Part shown: positions 29,847 through 38,011 of the stretch, piece by piece
How the letters are laid out: the number at the start of each line of letters is the position of its first letter
Position numbering within the stretch: position 1 is the stretch's first letter
NCBI GenBank assembly: GCA_025454375.1
Contig: JALOOO010000011.1
Span: 1 to 46,195, forward strand
Source: Leptolyngbya sp. Prado105
Lineage (GTDB): Bacteria; Cyanobacteriota; Cyanobacteriia; Leptolyngbyales; Leptolyngbyaceae
Reading direction: 5' to 3'
DNA length: 46,195 bases
The notes under the pieces: model-generated
What the model was told of the DNA's origin: nothing
The model's database searches: none
Seen by the model: only the letters and a program-made list of their open reading frames with translations
Translations under genes and position numbers: made by a program

Positions 29847-31880
29847 ATGCCAAGTGATAGATACGGAGTAGACAATTTAGCTCAGGGCGACTCTGAACCA
29901 AAATTTTGCTGTGATTGCTCTCAACGCCCAACGTTCTCCGAACGTGATCTTCAACATCCTGAAGAAAAACAAAGTAACCCTCCCGCTTTTGAAGATTGGT
30001 GCAAAACAGCAGATCTAGCTTACGCCAATCTTGCAGGGGCAAATCTTACAGGTATAAATCTTGCAGGGGCAAATCTTGTCGGCGCAAATCTTTCAGGCAC
30101 AAACTTAAGCGGCGCAAACTTGCGAGGGGCAATTCTGCGAGGGGCAAATCTACAGGGCGCAAACCTACGCAAAGCAATTCTGCCCCGTACTGATCTTGTC
30201 AGAGCGAATTTTAGCAATGCGGATTTAGAAGAGGCTGATCTGGGTGGAGCAAGACTGATCGAAGGTCAGTTATGCGCCGCAAATCTCACCCGCGCCATCC
30301 TACGCAGAATCAACCTCAGCAAAACAGACTTAAGCAATGCCTGTCTGTCGGAAGCAGACTTAACCGGATCAAAACTCTCCGAAGCGCATTTTGCCCAAAC
30401 CAACCTCAGCTACGCCATTCTAGAGCGAGTCGATCTTTGTGGGGCGCAAATGCAAAACACAACCGAGCTATTCAAAGCGGATTTGAAAAATGCAGTCCTA
30501 CGAGGCACGAATCTAAGTCAAGCCAATCTTACAGAAGCGGATCTGACTGGAAGCGATCTCACTGATGCAATTCTCAATGATGCCAAGCTCAATCGAACAA
30601 TTCTCAGCGGAGCTTCCTTAAAATATGCACAGATGGAAGGCGCAGAGTTCAAAGACGCTTCCCTCTATGGGGCAAACCTGACCGGAGCCAATCTGAAGAA
30701 TGCGTCTCTCAAGCGAGCCATCCTACGTCGATCGCTCTTAAGTCAAGCCGATCTCAGCCATGCCAATCTAGAAAAAGCCCAACTCAATTCAGCCGTCATT
30801 CGTCGGGCAAAGCTCGTCTCTGCCAATCTCTCCAAAGCAAAGCTAGACGGAGCCACCTTAAGAAGCTCTGATCTAACCCATGCCAATCTAGAGCAAGCCT
30901 CATTCAGTCGAGCAAATCTATCTTTTGCAAATCTTCGCCATGCTCGTCTGATTCAAACCAATCTTAGAAATGTTGAACTCAATGGAGCCGATCTAACTGA
31001 TGCAGATTTAAGTCAGGCGAAACTCAGCAGTGCACGAGTAATGGCGGCAACCCTAACTCGTGCAGATCTGACCGGAGCAATATTAACTCGTGCTTCATTT
31101 CGAGATTCTGATCTGAGCCATTGCACTTTGATCGGCGCAAATCTTAATCGTGCATACTGTTGTGCCGTGAATCTCACAGCAGCACATCTCTCTTTTGCAG
31201 AAATGAGCGGTGTAAATTTACTCAGATCAAACCTCGATCAGGCAAATGTACAAAATGCAGTTCTCCGTCGAGCCTACATTAGCAATGCGATGCTGTATGA
31301 AACAGATTTGACGCGAGCAGAGCTAACAGGAGCAGATCTATCCAATGTAGACTTCAGTTGCGCGATCGTTCAAGATGCCCGATTTGAGTACAATCTCGGC
31401 TTAACAAATCCCCAGATCGGAGAACTACAAGATGCGTTAGCCATGTGTCTTCCTCAACCGGAGCGCCAAGGACTCAATCAACTCGCCGAGAGTCAGCGAA
31501 GAATGGACGAAGTTCGAGGCGATCTAGAACTAAGGTTCTCCGACTTGGAAGAATCCCTGCGATTATTTCAAGAAGCGATCGAAATTCTCAAAGATGGGTT
31601 AGACGAGCAACATGAAATTGGAAGAACGACCTGTTCCCCAAATTTTGCTCAGTTGCACCTTGCTTTTGAACAAATGGAGCAGCAATTTGCAAGAGACATT
31701 CAAGCTTATCGTGCCTACATCTTCCAATCTTTGGAAGACATGACGGCAAGACAGCAAGATTTGTGGATTCAAGAAGAGTTTCACGCCGTTCTCGATCACA
31801 TTCGAGAACAGATCCTCAAACTCACCCAGCATTCAAAGCTCGTCCATTCCATCTGGTTTACACTAGACGATGCTAGCTAG
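29847..31880 (+). CDS. Long pentapeptide-repeat protein with helical C-terminus
   Basis: A 677-residue protein. The N-terminal 50 residues are polar and include a cysteine cluster (FCCDCSQRP). From about residue 58 to 515 the sequence is an almost unbroken series of A(D/N)LxX pentapeptides (about 90 units), which fold as a right-handed four-sided beta-helix; at four units per coil this is about 22-23 coils, a rod near 11 nm long. The C-terminal 150 residues are helical and acidic, with likely coiled coil (LELRFSDLEESLRLFQEAIE). No signal peptide or membrane helix is present. Pentapeptide proteins act as scaffolds or DNA mimics, but no specific role can be assigned. The ATG at 29847 is chosen; one nine codons earlier is also in frame. 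It stands alone. Confidence 0.9.
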   Translation: MPSDRYGVDNLAQGDSEPKFCCDCSQRPTFSERDLQHPEEKQSNPPAFEDWCKTADLAYANLAGANLTGINLAGANLVGANLSGTNLSGANLRGAILRGANLQGANLRKAILPRTDLVRANFSNADLEEADLGGARLIEGQLCAANLTRAILRRINLSKTDLSNACLSEADLTGSKLSEAHFAQTNLSYAILERVDLCGAQMQNTTELFKADLKNAVLRGTNLSQANLTEADLTGSDLTDAILNDAKLNRTILSGASLKYAQMEGAEFKDASLYGANLTGANLKNASLKRAILRRSLLSQADLSHANLEKAQLNSAVIRRAKLVSANLSKAKLDGATLRSSDLTHANLEQASFSRANLSFANLRHARLIQTNLRNVELNGADLTDADLSQAKLSSARVMAATLTRADLTGAILTRASFRDSDLSHCTLIGANLNRAYCCAVNLTAAHLSFAEMSGVNLLRSNLDQANVQNAVLRRAYISNAMLYETDLTRAELTGADLSNVDFSCAIVQDARFEYNLGLTNPQIGELQDALAMCLPQPERQGLNQLAESQRRMDEVRGDLELRFSDLEESLRLFQEAIEILKDGLDEQHEIGRTTCSPNFAQLHLAFEQMEQQFARDIQAYRAYIFQSLEDMTARQQDLWIQEEFHAVLDHIREQILKLTQHSKLVHSIWFTLDDAS

Positions 31881-32044
31881 CACAGCCTCTCTCTGTCTCG
31901 CAACTTTCAGATTAGACTTTATCTTTATACTATTAATTATATAAATTATACATATTTTTTATGTATCCCCTTCCTCTTTCGCGCTCCACTCCCCATCCTT
32001 CGCTCAGTGTTATGATAAGGAAAAGTTAACTTATGTAAACAAGC

Positions 32045-32650
32045 GTGACTGCGACCTTTCGTTCTTCTGATAGCGCAATTCTGCCGACGACTTGGCACTA
32101 TCTTGATCCCATCTGGGAAGCAAGCGAACTTGAGATTCAGCAAGGATTACCGCATAGCAAATTGTCTCCTGCGTGGCAGATGATGTTGCTTGGAGATGGT
32201 TCTCCGACACGGCATTTACAACTCCTCACTGGGGAACCGACTGAAGTAGACGTGCTAGATATGTCGTCGATCGGGTTTTCATTGGACAATGCGCCCCCTG
32301 CGATCGAGCAAATTCCAGGCGGTCGATTGCGGCGACAAATTTGGTTGCGGACGGCTTCAGGGCAACGGTTAGGGTATGCCGCTTCCTGGTGGGAGTCGAG
32401 TCACATTGATGAATACTTACAGAATCGATCCCAACCGATATGGGCAAATTTATCGCGATCGCGCATGGAGTTATATCGCGAGATTAAAGGATTGCATTAT
32501 GGGCGATCGACTGCACTGGAAACCGCATTTGGAGTATCCGCTCCGCTCTGGGGGCGACATTATCTGTTTTGGCATCATGGAAAGCCGTTTACCCTAATTT
32601 ATGAGGTATTTTCACCATACCTAGAACATTATTTAGGCAAGGCGCATTGA
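32045..32650 (+). CDS. Chorismate lyase (chorismate pyruvate-lyase, DUF98-type)
   Basis: The enzyme splits chorismate into 4-hydroxybenzoate and pyruvate, the first step to the plastoquinone head group in cyanobacteria. The 201-residue protein fits the cyanobacterial chorismate lyase family: WQMMLLGDGSPTRHLQLLTGE near the N-terminus, then RRQIWLRTASGQRLGYAASWW, and a C-terminal FWHHGKPFTLIYEVFSP. The conserved R in RRQIWL and the final E are expected to contact the substrate. The start is a GTG at 32045 with AAGGA-like sequence upstream. No other quinone gene is close by. Confidence 0.85.
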   Translation: MTATFRSSDSAILPTTWHYLDPIWEASELEIQQGLPHSKLSPAWQMMLLGDGSPTRHLQLLTGEPTEVDVLDMSSIGFSLDNAPPAIEQIPGGRLRRQIWLRTASGQRLGYAASWWESSHIDEYLQNRSQPIWANLSRSRMELYREIKGLHYGRSTALETAFGVSAPLWGRHYLFWHHGKPFTLIYEVFSPYLEHYLGKAH

Positions 32651-32727
32651 CACTCCCCACCGCATGGCGGATGGGATATTCCGCGATCTCGATAAAAAGC
32701 GATTCATCGCCGATTCAATGCCAAGAT

Positions 32728-33267
32728 TCAAACTGATGCAATCAACTGATTTATCATCTCCGGCTTGAGATCTTGAACATAATCTAAAACGATCGACGCG
32801 CCCGCCTGTCTTAGCGTTTCCCGATAAGCATTCTTCCGCTCCTGCGTCTCTTGAACATGCGGCGGTAACACTCCGACTGCAACCCACAATCGCGCTTTCT
32901 CCCTCTCCCTTGCCTGTGCGATCGTATACATATCCGCAACTGTGTCTCCGACATAGATCACCGGACATTCACCACACTCCAACCGCTCCAACGTCAAAAA
33001 CAAGCCCGTCGGATCAGGCTTTCCAGGCGCATCCTCCATCGCAACTAATACAGGATCTATCAAGCCCAGTCGCTTCTCCAAAACATACCGTGCCGATCCC
33101 TGTGTTGCGCCACTAAAAAATCCCCAAACAATACCTGCCTCCGTCAACGACTCCAAATAAGCCGCTTCCAACAACAAAGGCTCACCACAAATATATCCAT
33201 CCCAATTGACAGGATCACTCCCCCGGTAACGCAATTGAAAGAACTGCACGATCGCTATCTCAATCAA
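32728..33267 (-). pseudogene. HAD-type phosphatase, TIGR01548-like, 5'-truncated
   Basis: The reading frame matches the C-terminal two-thirds of a cyanobacterial HAD-superfamily phosphatase: FFQLRYRGSDPVNWDGYIC, VWGFFSGATQGSARYVLEKR, VAMEDAPGKPDPTGLF and VIYVGDTVADMYTIAQA. Motifs II (S/T in FFSGAT), III (K in PGKPDP) and IV (GDTVAD) are present, but the N-terminal motif I with the nucleophile DxD is absent, as homologs begin about 80-90 residues earlier. Homology stops near 33250, where a truncated ABC ATPase begins in the opposite direction. Without the nucleophile it should be inactive as a phosphatase. A start codon exists by chance at 33267. Confidence 0.75.
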
Positions 33268-33624
33268 GATCTTGACGCACTCGCAGTCTCAATGCTTGAA
33301 TCCGTTGGGCTTGGACATCGAGCAGATTACTATCCTGATGGACTCTCTGGGGGTCAAAAACAGCGAGTGGCGATCGCACGAGCATTAATCAGTCATCCAA
33401 AGATTGTGCTAGCAGACGAACCGACTGCTGCATTAGATAAAAAATCGGGTCGAGATGTGGTCGAACTTATGCAGAAACTTGCGAAAGAGCAGCACTGTAC
33501 GATTTTGCTGGTGACGCATGATAATCGAATTTTAGATATTGCCGATCGTATTGTTTATATGGAAGATGGGCGACTTGTAAGTGATGGGAAAAGCTTATCT
33601 TCGACAGTGGAATCACGATCGTAA
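33235..33624 (+). pseudogene. DevA-like ABC transporter ATPase, 5'-truncated
   Basis: The 129-residue frame is the C-terminal half of a DevA/LolD/MacB-type ATPase: signature LSGGQKQRVAIARALI, Walker B IVLADEPTAALDK, switch histidine LLVTHDN and the C-terminal RIVYMEDGRLVSDG. Walker A and the Q-loop are missing, so it cannot bind ATP normally. Homology begins at KELHDRY (about 33238) exactly where the head-to-head HAD gene ends. DevA is usually the last gene of devB-devC-devA glycolipid or export operons; devB and devC are absent here, consistent with one deletion that removed them together with both 5' ends. Confidence 0.75.
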
Positions 33625-33900
33625 ATTTGAAGGTGAACGAGGATTCAGCAAGAAGAACAGACTGTCTAGTCGAAACCGTCGTTGAACAAGATGCAGAAAT
33701 TCTCAGTAAACTCTGCGATGACAGCCCGCAACTTATCAAATTAAATCATGAAATTGGCATGGACTGGGTGTGACGAAACTTTGACACCTTTCCGGAAATT
33801 AAGCGTTTAGATCCTAACGTTTAAAACGGAAATCAATCAATTAATTTTGCAGGATTCCCGGATTGATCCCCGAACTTTCAGCCCAAAGTCTAGGATCTGA
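33625..33900. other. Spacer after the DevA remnant, possibly with a gene fragment
   Basis: A plus-strand open stretch ending at the TGA 33771-33773 reads DCLVETVVEQDAEILSKLC and IKLNHEIGMDWV. It looks protein-like, but no family is recognised and no start codon is seen; it may be part of another decayed gene. Confidence 0.35.
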
Positions 33901-33934
33901 AAATCTTTACAAAACTTTACGATTGACAGAGTTT

Positions 33935-34105
33935 TCCCAAAGCTCTCCACAGGCATTCCACAGTTTTTCAGAGCTTTATCCACACCTTTTCCACATCAAA
34001 TTGAAAGTTTTCCACAGAGGATCGAGCTAAAATCAGCATTTCTCGGCAAGCTGTGGATAAGTCGTTGCCTCCGACGATCGCAGCTTAAAAAACGCTGATT
34101 TTGTG
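33935..34105. other. Cluster of DnaA boxes, candidate replication origin (oriC)
   Basis: Five to six DnaA-box-like 9-mers lie within 120 bp: CTCTCCACA (33943-33951), CATTCCACA (33954-33962), the perfect consensus TTATCCACA (33976-33984), TTTTCCACA (33987-33995), TTTTCCACA (34008-34016), and TTATCCACA on the minus strand (34052-34060). A further weaker one, ATTTCCACA, lies at 34264-34272. The TTTTCCACA form is typical of cyanobacterial origins. The last strong box sits inside a 9-bp inverted repeat (AAAATCAGC 34029-34037 and GCTGATTTT 34094-34102), and AT-rich tracts flank the cluster. The region is non-coding. dnaA and dnaN are not adjacent in the window. The origin call is inference from box density. 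Confidence 0.65.
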
Positions 34106-34121
34106 AAGCAATGTAACGAAA

Positions 34122-34160
34122 AATCGGCTGAAATACCGATTATGCCGTTAGGTATTTTTG
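34122..34160 (+). other. Two mutually exclusive hairpins, one terminator-like
   Basis: AATCGG (34122-34127) can pair with CCGATT (34136-34141), or AAATACC (34131-34137) can pair with GGTATTT (34151-34157), which runs into T-rich sequence. The two share CC at 34136-34137, so they exclude each other. This could be an attenuator before the DUF2811 gene, part of origin structure, or chance. Confidence 0.35.
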
Positions 34161-34400
34161 ATCTAATCGCTAGAGTTTACTTTTCTTGATGTTGATCTTC
34201 TGGCGATGATCGCGCAGAATGTAGCGACTAACCGAACATCGTTTAGCCGACCTGAACCGCGCGATTTCCACAACACATATCTGGATGGGAAATCAGAGCA
34301 AGGGATCGGACTAGCGTAAATTTCTGCTGCAAAAAAACAGTCAGAACATCGGATAGCTTCAAAGATACTCTCGCGATTTCACCTCTGAGGTTTGAATAAT

Positions 34401-34625
34401 ATGGATAGCAACATTAGCCTGTTCGTCGAAATTCCTGAAGCTCTGCATCAATCGTTTCAAACCTTTCTGGATACCCGCCCAGACTGGGATCAAGACCGAG
34501 TGATGTCTGCTGCTTTGTCATTGTTCTTGCTGCAAAATCGCCCTGCAAATGAGCGTCAGAACGATCGTCAAACTGCACGGATCTATCTAGACTCGATTTT
34601 TAAGCGTCCGGTCGAGCAGATCTAG
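34401..34625 (+). CDS. DUF2811-type small protein
   Basis: A 74-residue protein with the pattern I recall for the cyanobacterial DUF2811 family: ISLFVEIPEALHQSFQTFLD, then RPDWDQDRVMSAALSLFLLQ, ending in a basic ARIYLDSIF segment. Its function is unknown. The layout (a strand, two helices) is reminiscent of small ribbon-helix-helix regulators, but this is not established. The ATG at 34401 with GAGG about 10 nt upstream is preferred over a TTG at 34392. It follows the candidate origin and precedes the RecB-family nuclease on the same strand (51-bp gap), so the two may be co-transcribed. Confidence 0.75.
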   Translation: MDSNISLFVEIPEALHQSFQTFLDTRPDWDQDRVMSAALSLFLLQNRPANERQNDRQTARIYLDSIFKRPVEQI

Positions 34626-34676
34626 TTCGATCGTCTAGGTTCGTTTTTTCAGTCTTTAACCTTGTTTGCCTTAGCC

Positions 34677-35474
34677 ATGCCTTATCAGATTTCTGCCACA
34701 AAACTCCAGGCATATAGTCGCTGCCCTTATGCGTACTATCTGCGGTACGAGCGACGACTGACGAGTAACGATTTCTTTGGTTCAGCCGCATTAGGAACAG
34801 CTTTGCACCAAGCTTTAGCAATGGTTCATCGGGATTGGCACTACCACGATTCGATTCCCGATCGAGCATGGGTGTTACGCTGTTGGGATGAAGCCTCAGA
34901 GAGTTTAACCACCAATCAGTTTGAAGACGGTCGCTCAATTTTGGAAAACTACTATGAGACATTCATCCAAAATGAGCAGCATTCGTTGCGTAAACCGTTA
35001 GCGGTTGAAGGACGAATTCAAGCTTTTCTGCAAGTGGAAAGCCTCGAATTCTGTATTACGGGACGCTACGATCGTATTGACTATCTCGATGATGGGTTGG
35101 AGCTAATCGATTACAAGTCGAGTCGGGAGTTAAAAGTGCCAGAATCCGATGAGATGGATTTGCAGATCGGATTGTATTACCTGGCATTGGAGCAGACTTA
35201 CCACCAAAGTCTGAAATATCTAAGCTTGCTCTTTCTAAGAACGGCTGAGAAGGTTCGCTTCAAAGCAACTGATCGCCATAAAAAGCAAGTGCAAGCTGTG
35301 ATTTCAGATTTAGCAATGCGCCTGCGTCAAGATGAGACGTGGGAGCCAACACCGGGCAAACAATGCGATCGCTGTGCATATTCTCGCTACTGTTCAGCAG
35401 TAAATCTTGAACCCGCTCCTTTGCCTAGTACTGCAAGTGCATCTCCTGAATTGCAGCTTGCATTAGGTCTGTAG
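34677..35474 (+). CDS. RecB-family PD-(D/E)XK exonuclease with Fe-S cysteines
   Basis: A 265-residue nuclease of the Cas4/AddB/RecB-like type. The N-terminal ISATKLQAYSRCPYAYYLRY carries the first cysteine. The catalytic core is G-R-Y-D-R-I-D (aspartate) followed by LELIDYKSSRE (motif D-Y-K), and QIGLYYLALEQ follows as the usual QxxxY element. A C-terminal trio, CDRCAYSRYC, plus the N-terminal cysteine would bind a 4Fe-4S cluster, as in AddB and Cas4. There is no helicase domain, and no cas genes are present, so a DNA repair or end-processing role is more likely than CRISPR adaptation. The ATG at 34677 gives the standard start. Confidence 0.88.
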   Translation: MPYQISATKLQAYSRCPYAYYLRYERRLTSNDFFGSAALGTALHQALAMVHRDWHYHDSIPDRAWVLRCWDEASESLTTNQFEDGRSILENYYETFIQNEQHSLRKPLAVEGRIQAFLQVESLEFCITGRYDRIDYLDDGLELIDYKSSRELKVPESDEMDLQIGLYYLALEQTYHQSLKYLSLLFLRTAEKVRFKATDRHKKQVQAVISDLAMRLRQDETWEPTPGKQCDRCAYSRYCSAVNLEPAPLPSTASASPELQLALGL

Positions 35475-35976
35475 ATTGCTGCGCATCTGGCTAAGGAGTC
35501 GTCAGCTTCAAGTGTTCTCTGTTGCACGAGCGTATCGCAGCGCTCGGTTGCCGCATCCCGCAACGCCATCATCAGGCATGGCTCGAATCTTTTAAGGTAC
35601 GCTAAGGCGGAAGTTCCGCGCTATCTAGAAATGCTGCTGTATTGTCAATTACAGCAGCATTTTGCTTTATCTATGGTCAGGATTGATGCGAAACTTTGAA
35701 TCCGTCAATCGATCAGCAACCTAAGCAGAACAGCGCAATTATCTCGATGAAATAAGAGATACGAAGATTATTCCTTCAAAATAGATATAGGATATTTAAT
35801 GTATTGAGAATGACTTGAATTTTTTTTCTCTGGTCATACTGTCCCAAGAAAATCGAATATTTTGATCGCGAATTTGTATCACTTGAGACAAGAATCAACT
35901 GAATCTAGCCGCAAGATTACAGAAACGGCAGGGGGCAAATGTTGGATGATTTAACTGATTTAACAGTGAGACTGTG
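35475..35976. other. Intergenic region after the nuclease gene
   Basis: About 500 bp. Apart from the terminator at 35631-35665 nothing is recognised; the 35700-35900 part is AT-rich and should hold the promoter of the following membrane protein gene. Confidence 0.5.
35631..35665 (+). terminator. Terminator-like hairpin after the RecB-family nuclease
   Basis: ATGCTGCTGTA and TACAGCAGCAT form a perfect 11-bp stem with an 8-nt loop, followed by TTTGCTTTAT. It lies about 155 bp after the nuclease stop. Confidence 0.7.
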
Positions 35977-36327
35977 ATGAAAAACTTAATGATATTTTTC
36001 TCGATCGTGGTTTGCTGGATCATATTTGGTTTAACTAGCTTGCCCTTAAAAAACAACATGCTAGAACTCATCCGCAATGCTGGAATTTGTGGCGGAGTGA
36101 CGGGAGCATTATGGTACCGGGCGTACCCACTTAATCGTGGCTCCATCAAGTGGGATCAGATGGGTCTGTTTACGATAATTGGAGTCGTAGTAGGCATGGT
36201 CATTTGGTGGATCTTAGAGCCATTTGGTTCAGTGTTCGGAGGGGAACTGGCTGGACTTGGATTTGGAATTGCATTAGTTGTGCTTTTGATGTTGGACTTA
36301 ACTCAATATCGTCAGAAGCGTTATTGA
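35977..36327 (+). CDS. Membrane protein of unknown function, 4 predicted helices
   Basis: A 116-residue hydrophobic protein with helices at about 4-24 (MIFFSIVVCWIIFGLTSLPL), 34-50 (GICGGVTGALWYRA), 60-82 (FTIIGVVVGMVIWWILEP) and 88-108 (GLGFGIALVVLLMLDL), and a basic C-terminus (QYRQKRY), which suggests that the tail is cytoplasmic. No family is recognised. The start is the ATG at 35977; a GTG directly before it is possible. The 3' end overlaps the convergent pseudokinase gene by 7 bp. Confidence 0.6.
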   Translation: MKNLMIFFSIVVCWIIFGLTSLPLKNNMLELIRNAGICGGVTGALWYRAYPLNRGSIKWDQMGLFTIIGVVVGMVIWWILEPFGSVFGGELAGLGFGIALVVLLMLDLTQYRQKRY

Positions 36328-37751
36328 GCTTCGAGTTCTAACTCATAGTTCACTTCAGTTAGGGTCGTCGGGGCAATCACAATTTCATAAAAGCCTGTCT
36401 GCTGAATTTTGCCAGTCCAGTTTGCTTGCTGAAAGTCTTTAAGCAAGGTCGCTTCTGATGAGAAGATCCAAAGTGCAATCTGATTCGCAGGCGCATTAAG
36501 ACTTAGCTGCACAGTTTGCCCTTGCTTAAATCGCGATCGATAGACTTTACCAACTCCATTGGTCAGTGTGCCGCTGATACTCGAAGAGAATGTCTCAGGT
36601 TTTGCTTGTTTAATCTGATCGAACGCGATCGCATACCAAACCTGTCCGAATGTTCTTGGATTGAGAATCTTGCCTTTGTGATCGGGAAAGAGTGCGACAA
36701 ACTGAGCATCAGTCAGCGTTTCGATCGCTCGCCTGCTGAGGTTTGAATTTCGCTGATTTAGCCACGAATCATAGTTGACTCGCTTGTAAGTTCCCATGCC
36801 GCGACGAGCTTCTTGACTCAGGCGTTCTAGCAGTTTGAGAACTGATTCTGCCGATTGTGATGCTTCTTCTGCCAGGAGCGAAACTAACTGTTGTGGCACT
36901 TTCAAGCGATTGAGACGTTGCGGATAAGTTTCGCGTGGAGCCGCCGCATCCACTGAAATAGAAGGAGCAACGATCGCAGGTTGAGGATTAGAAAGGGTAT
37001 TGACTAAACGCAAAGCAAAGAGGCTGGCGAGTCCAGTCAAGGTAAAAGTAAAAATAACCGAAGTCAGATCTCGCGCAAATAAGGCTTGCATTGCTGCTGT
37101 GGCAGTTGGGTAGTTCTGATGATGCGATAACATACGATCGAGAACTCTAGCAAGCCGAGGATTGACCGTCACTCGATCGTGCCACTCCCATCTTTGAGTC
37201 CCTTGATTGTATAGCTCTTCAAGTGTGCAGCCTGTGAGTAAAGCAAGGGTCATGACCGCTAAGTTGTACAGATCTATGTCAAACCTTTCAGAAAAGCTGG
37301 CTTGCGTGAATTCTGTTAGCGTCACGGTTCCGTCTTCACGCTGTACGATCGAATTGAGCGACACACTTTGATGGGCGATTTCGCGCCGATGCAGCGATCG
37401 CAGAATCGACAAAACCTGCTTCAAAAACTGCATGACTTCCGCTTCAGAAAAACGCTTTTTCTGCTCTAGTAACTCCGCGTAAGAGCGTCCTGCGAAATGT
37501 TCTCGAACTAAATAAACTTGCCCAGAATGCTCGATCGCACCTTCATACTTTGCGATATGTCGCACCTTTATACTCGCTAAAAGTTCCTGGAACTCATTCG
37601 ACTCAGCCAGCGTTGCTTCTAGAACATAAGGCTTTTTCGTCGTCTGATCAATTGCGAAATAAACCCAACCTGCTGTCCCAAAATAAAGCGCCCTCAGGAC
37701 AGCATAGCGATCGGCAATTACAGAATCAGGAGGCAACGGTGTTCGCATCAC
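36321..37751 (-). CDS. Membrane-bound pseudokinase (degenerate Ser/Thr kinase) with C-terminal beta domain
   Basis: A 476-residue protein with a bacterial Hanks-type kinase fold (about 8-225) that has lost its catalytic residues. The beta-3 VAIK motif reads YVLEA (no lysine, about 43), the HRD-K-N loop reads HQSVSLN (about 127-133; aspartate and lysine gone), and DFG reads TEF (about 146-148). The overall frame (glycine-loop-like FGTAGWVYFA, HLHRREIAH-like helix, LYNLAVMTLALLTG) is kept, so this is a pseudokinase and not a random protein. One membrane helix follows (about 232-250). The 220-residue outer part ends in a PPC-like beta-sandwich (GQTVQLSLNAPANQIALWIF). Likely a ligand-binding or scaffold signalling protein. 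It stands alone. Confidence 0.85.
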   Translation of the reverse strand: MMRTPLPPDSVIADRYAVLRALYFGTAGWVYFAIDQTTKKPYVLEATLAESNEFQELLASIKVRHIAKYEGAIEHSGQVYLVREHFAGRSYAELLEQKKRFSEAEVMQFLKQVLSILRSLHRREIAHQSVSLNSIVQREDGTVTLTEFTQASFSERFDIDLYNLAVMTLALLTGCTLEELYNQGTQRWEWHDRVTVNPRLARVLDRMLSHHQNYPTATAAMQALFARDLTSVIFTFTLTGLASLFALRLVNTLSNPQPAIVAPSISVDAAAPRETYPQRLNRLKVPQQLVSLLAEEASQSAESVLKLLERLSQEARRGMGTYKRVNYDSWLNQRNSNLSRRAIETLTDAQFVALFPDHKGKILNPRTFGQVWYAIAFDQIKQAKPETFSSSISGTLTNGVGKVYRSRFKQGQTVQLSLNAPANQIALWIFSSEATLLKDFQQANWTGKIQQTGFYEIVIAPTTLTEVNYELELEAQ

Positions 37752-38011
37752 AAATCACATCGCCAAGGTTTTAAGCCTAGACAGTTAATAGTATTTGTGT
37801 ACTAAGTTAACACAGCTTTCTCATAAACGTAATAAGAAGTCACTATGAAAAAATTATAAAGAGAATCTGTTAGAAAATAAAAACATCAAGGGCAATCTAT
37901 GAATAAGGAAGTTACGTAACGATCTCAATGCCCTCGTGAGGCGTGAATTGCTATCCGAATGCGATCGACAACGTAAGTTCTGGAAACTTACAATATCAAG
38001 GTGGTCTTCTC

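Noticed and set aside
29639-29857. 72-codon plus-strand ORF before the pentapeptide gene
   Set aside because: It overlaps the pentapeptide gene start, has no family pattern and no ribosome binding site; kept as part of the spacer.
29996-30565. Open frames on both strands inside the pentapeptide gene (R/K/S- or A/R/F-rich)
   Set aside because: They are out-of-frame readings of the repeated AxLxx codons; composition is purely repeat-driven and no start or family pattern supports them.
34677-35474. Cas4-like nuclease as sign of a CRISPR system
   Set aside because: No repeats, cas genes or spacer array are present; the protein fits a general RecB-family nuclease.
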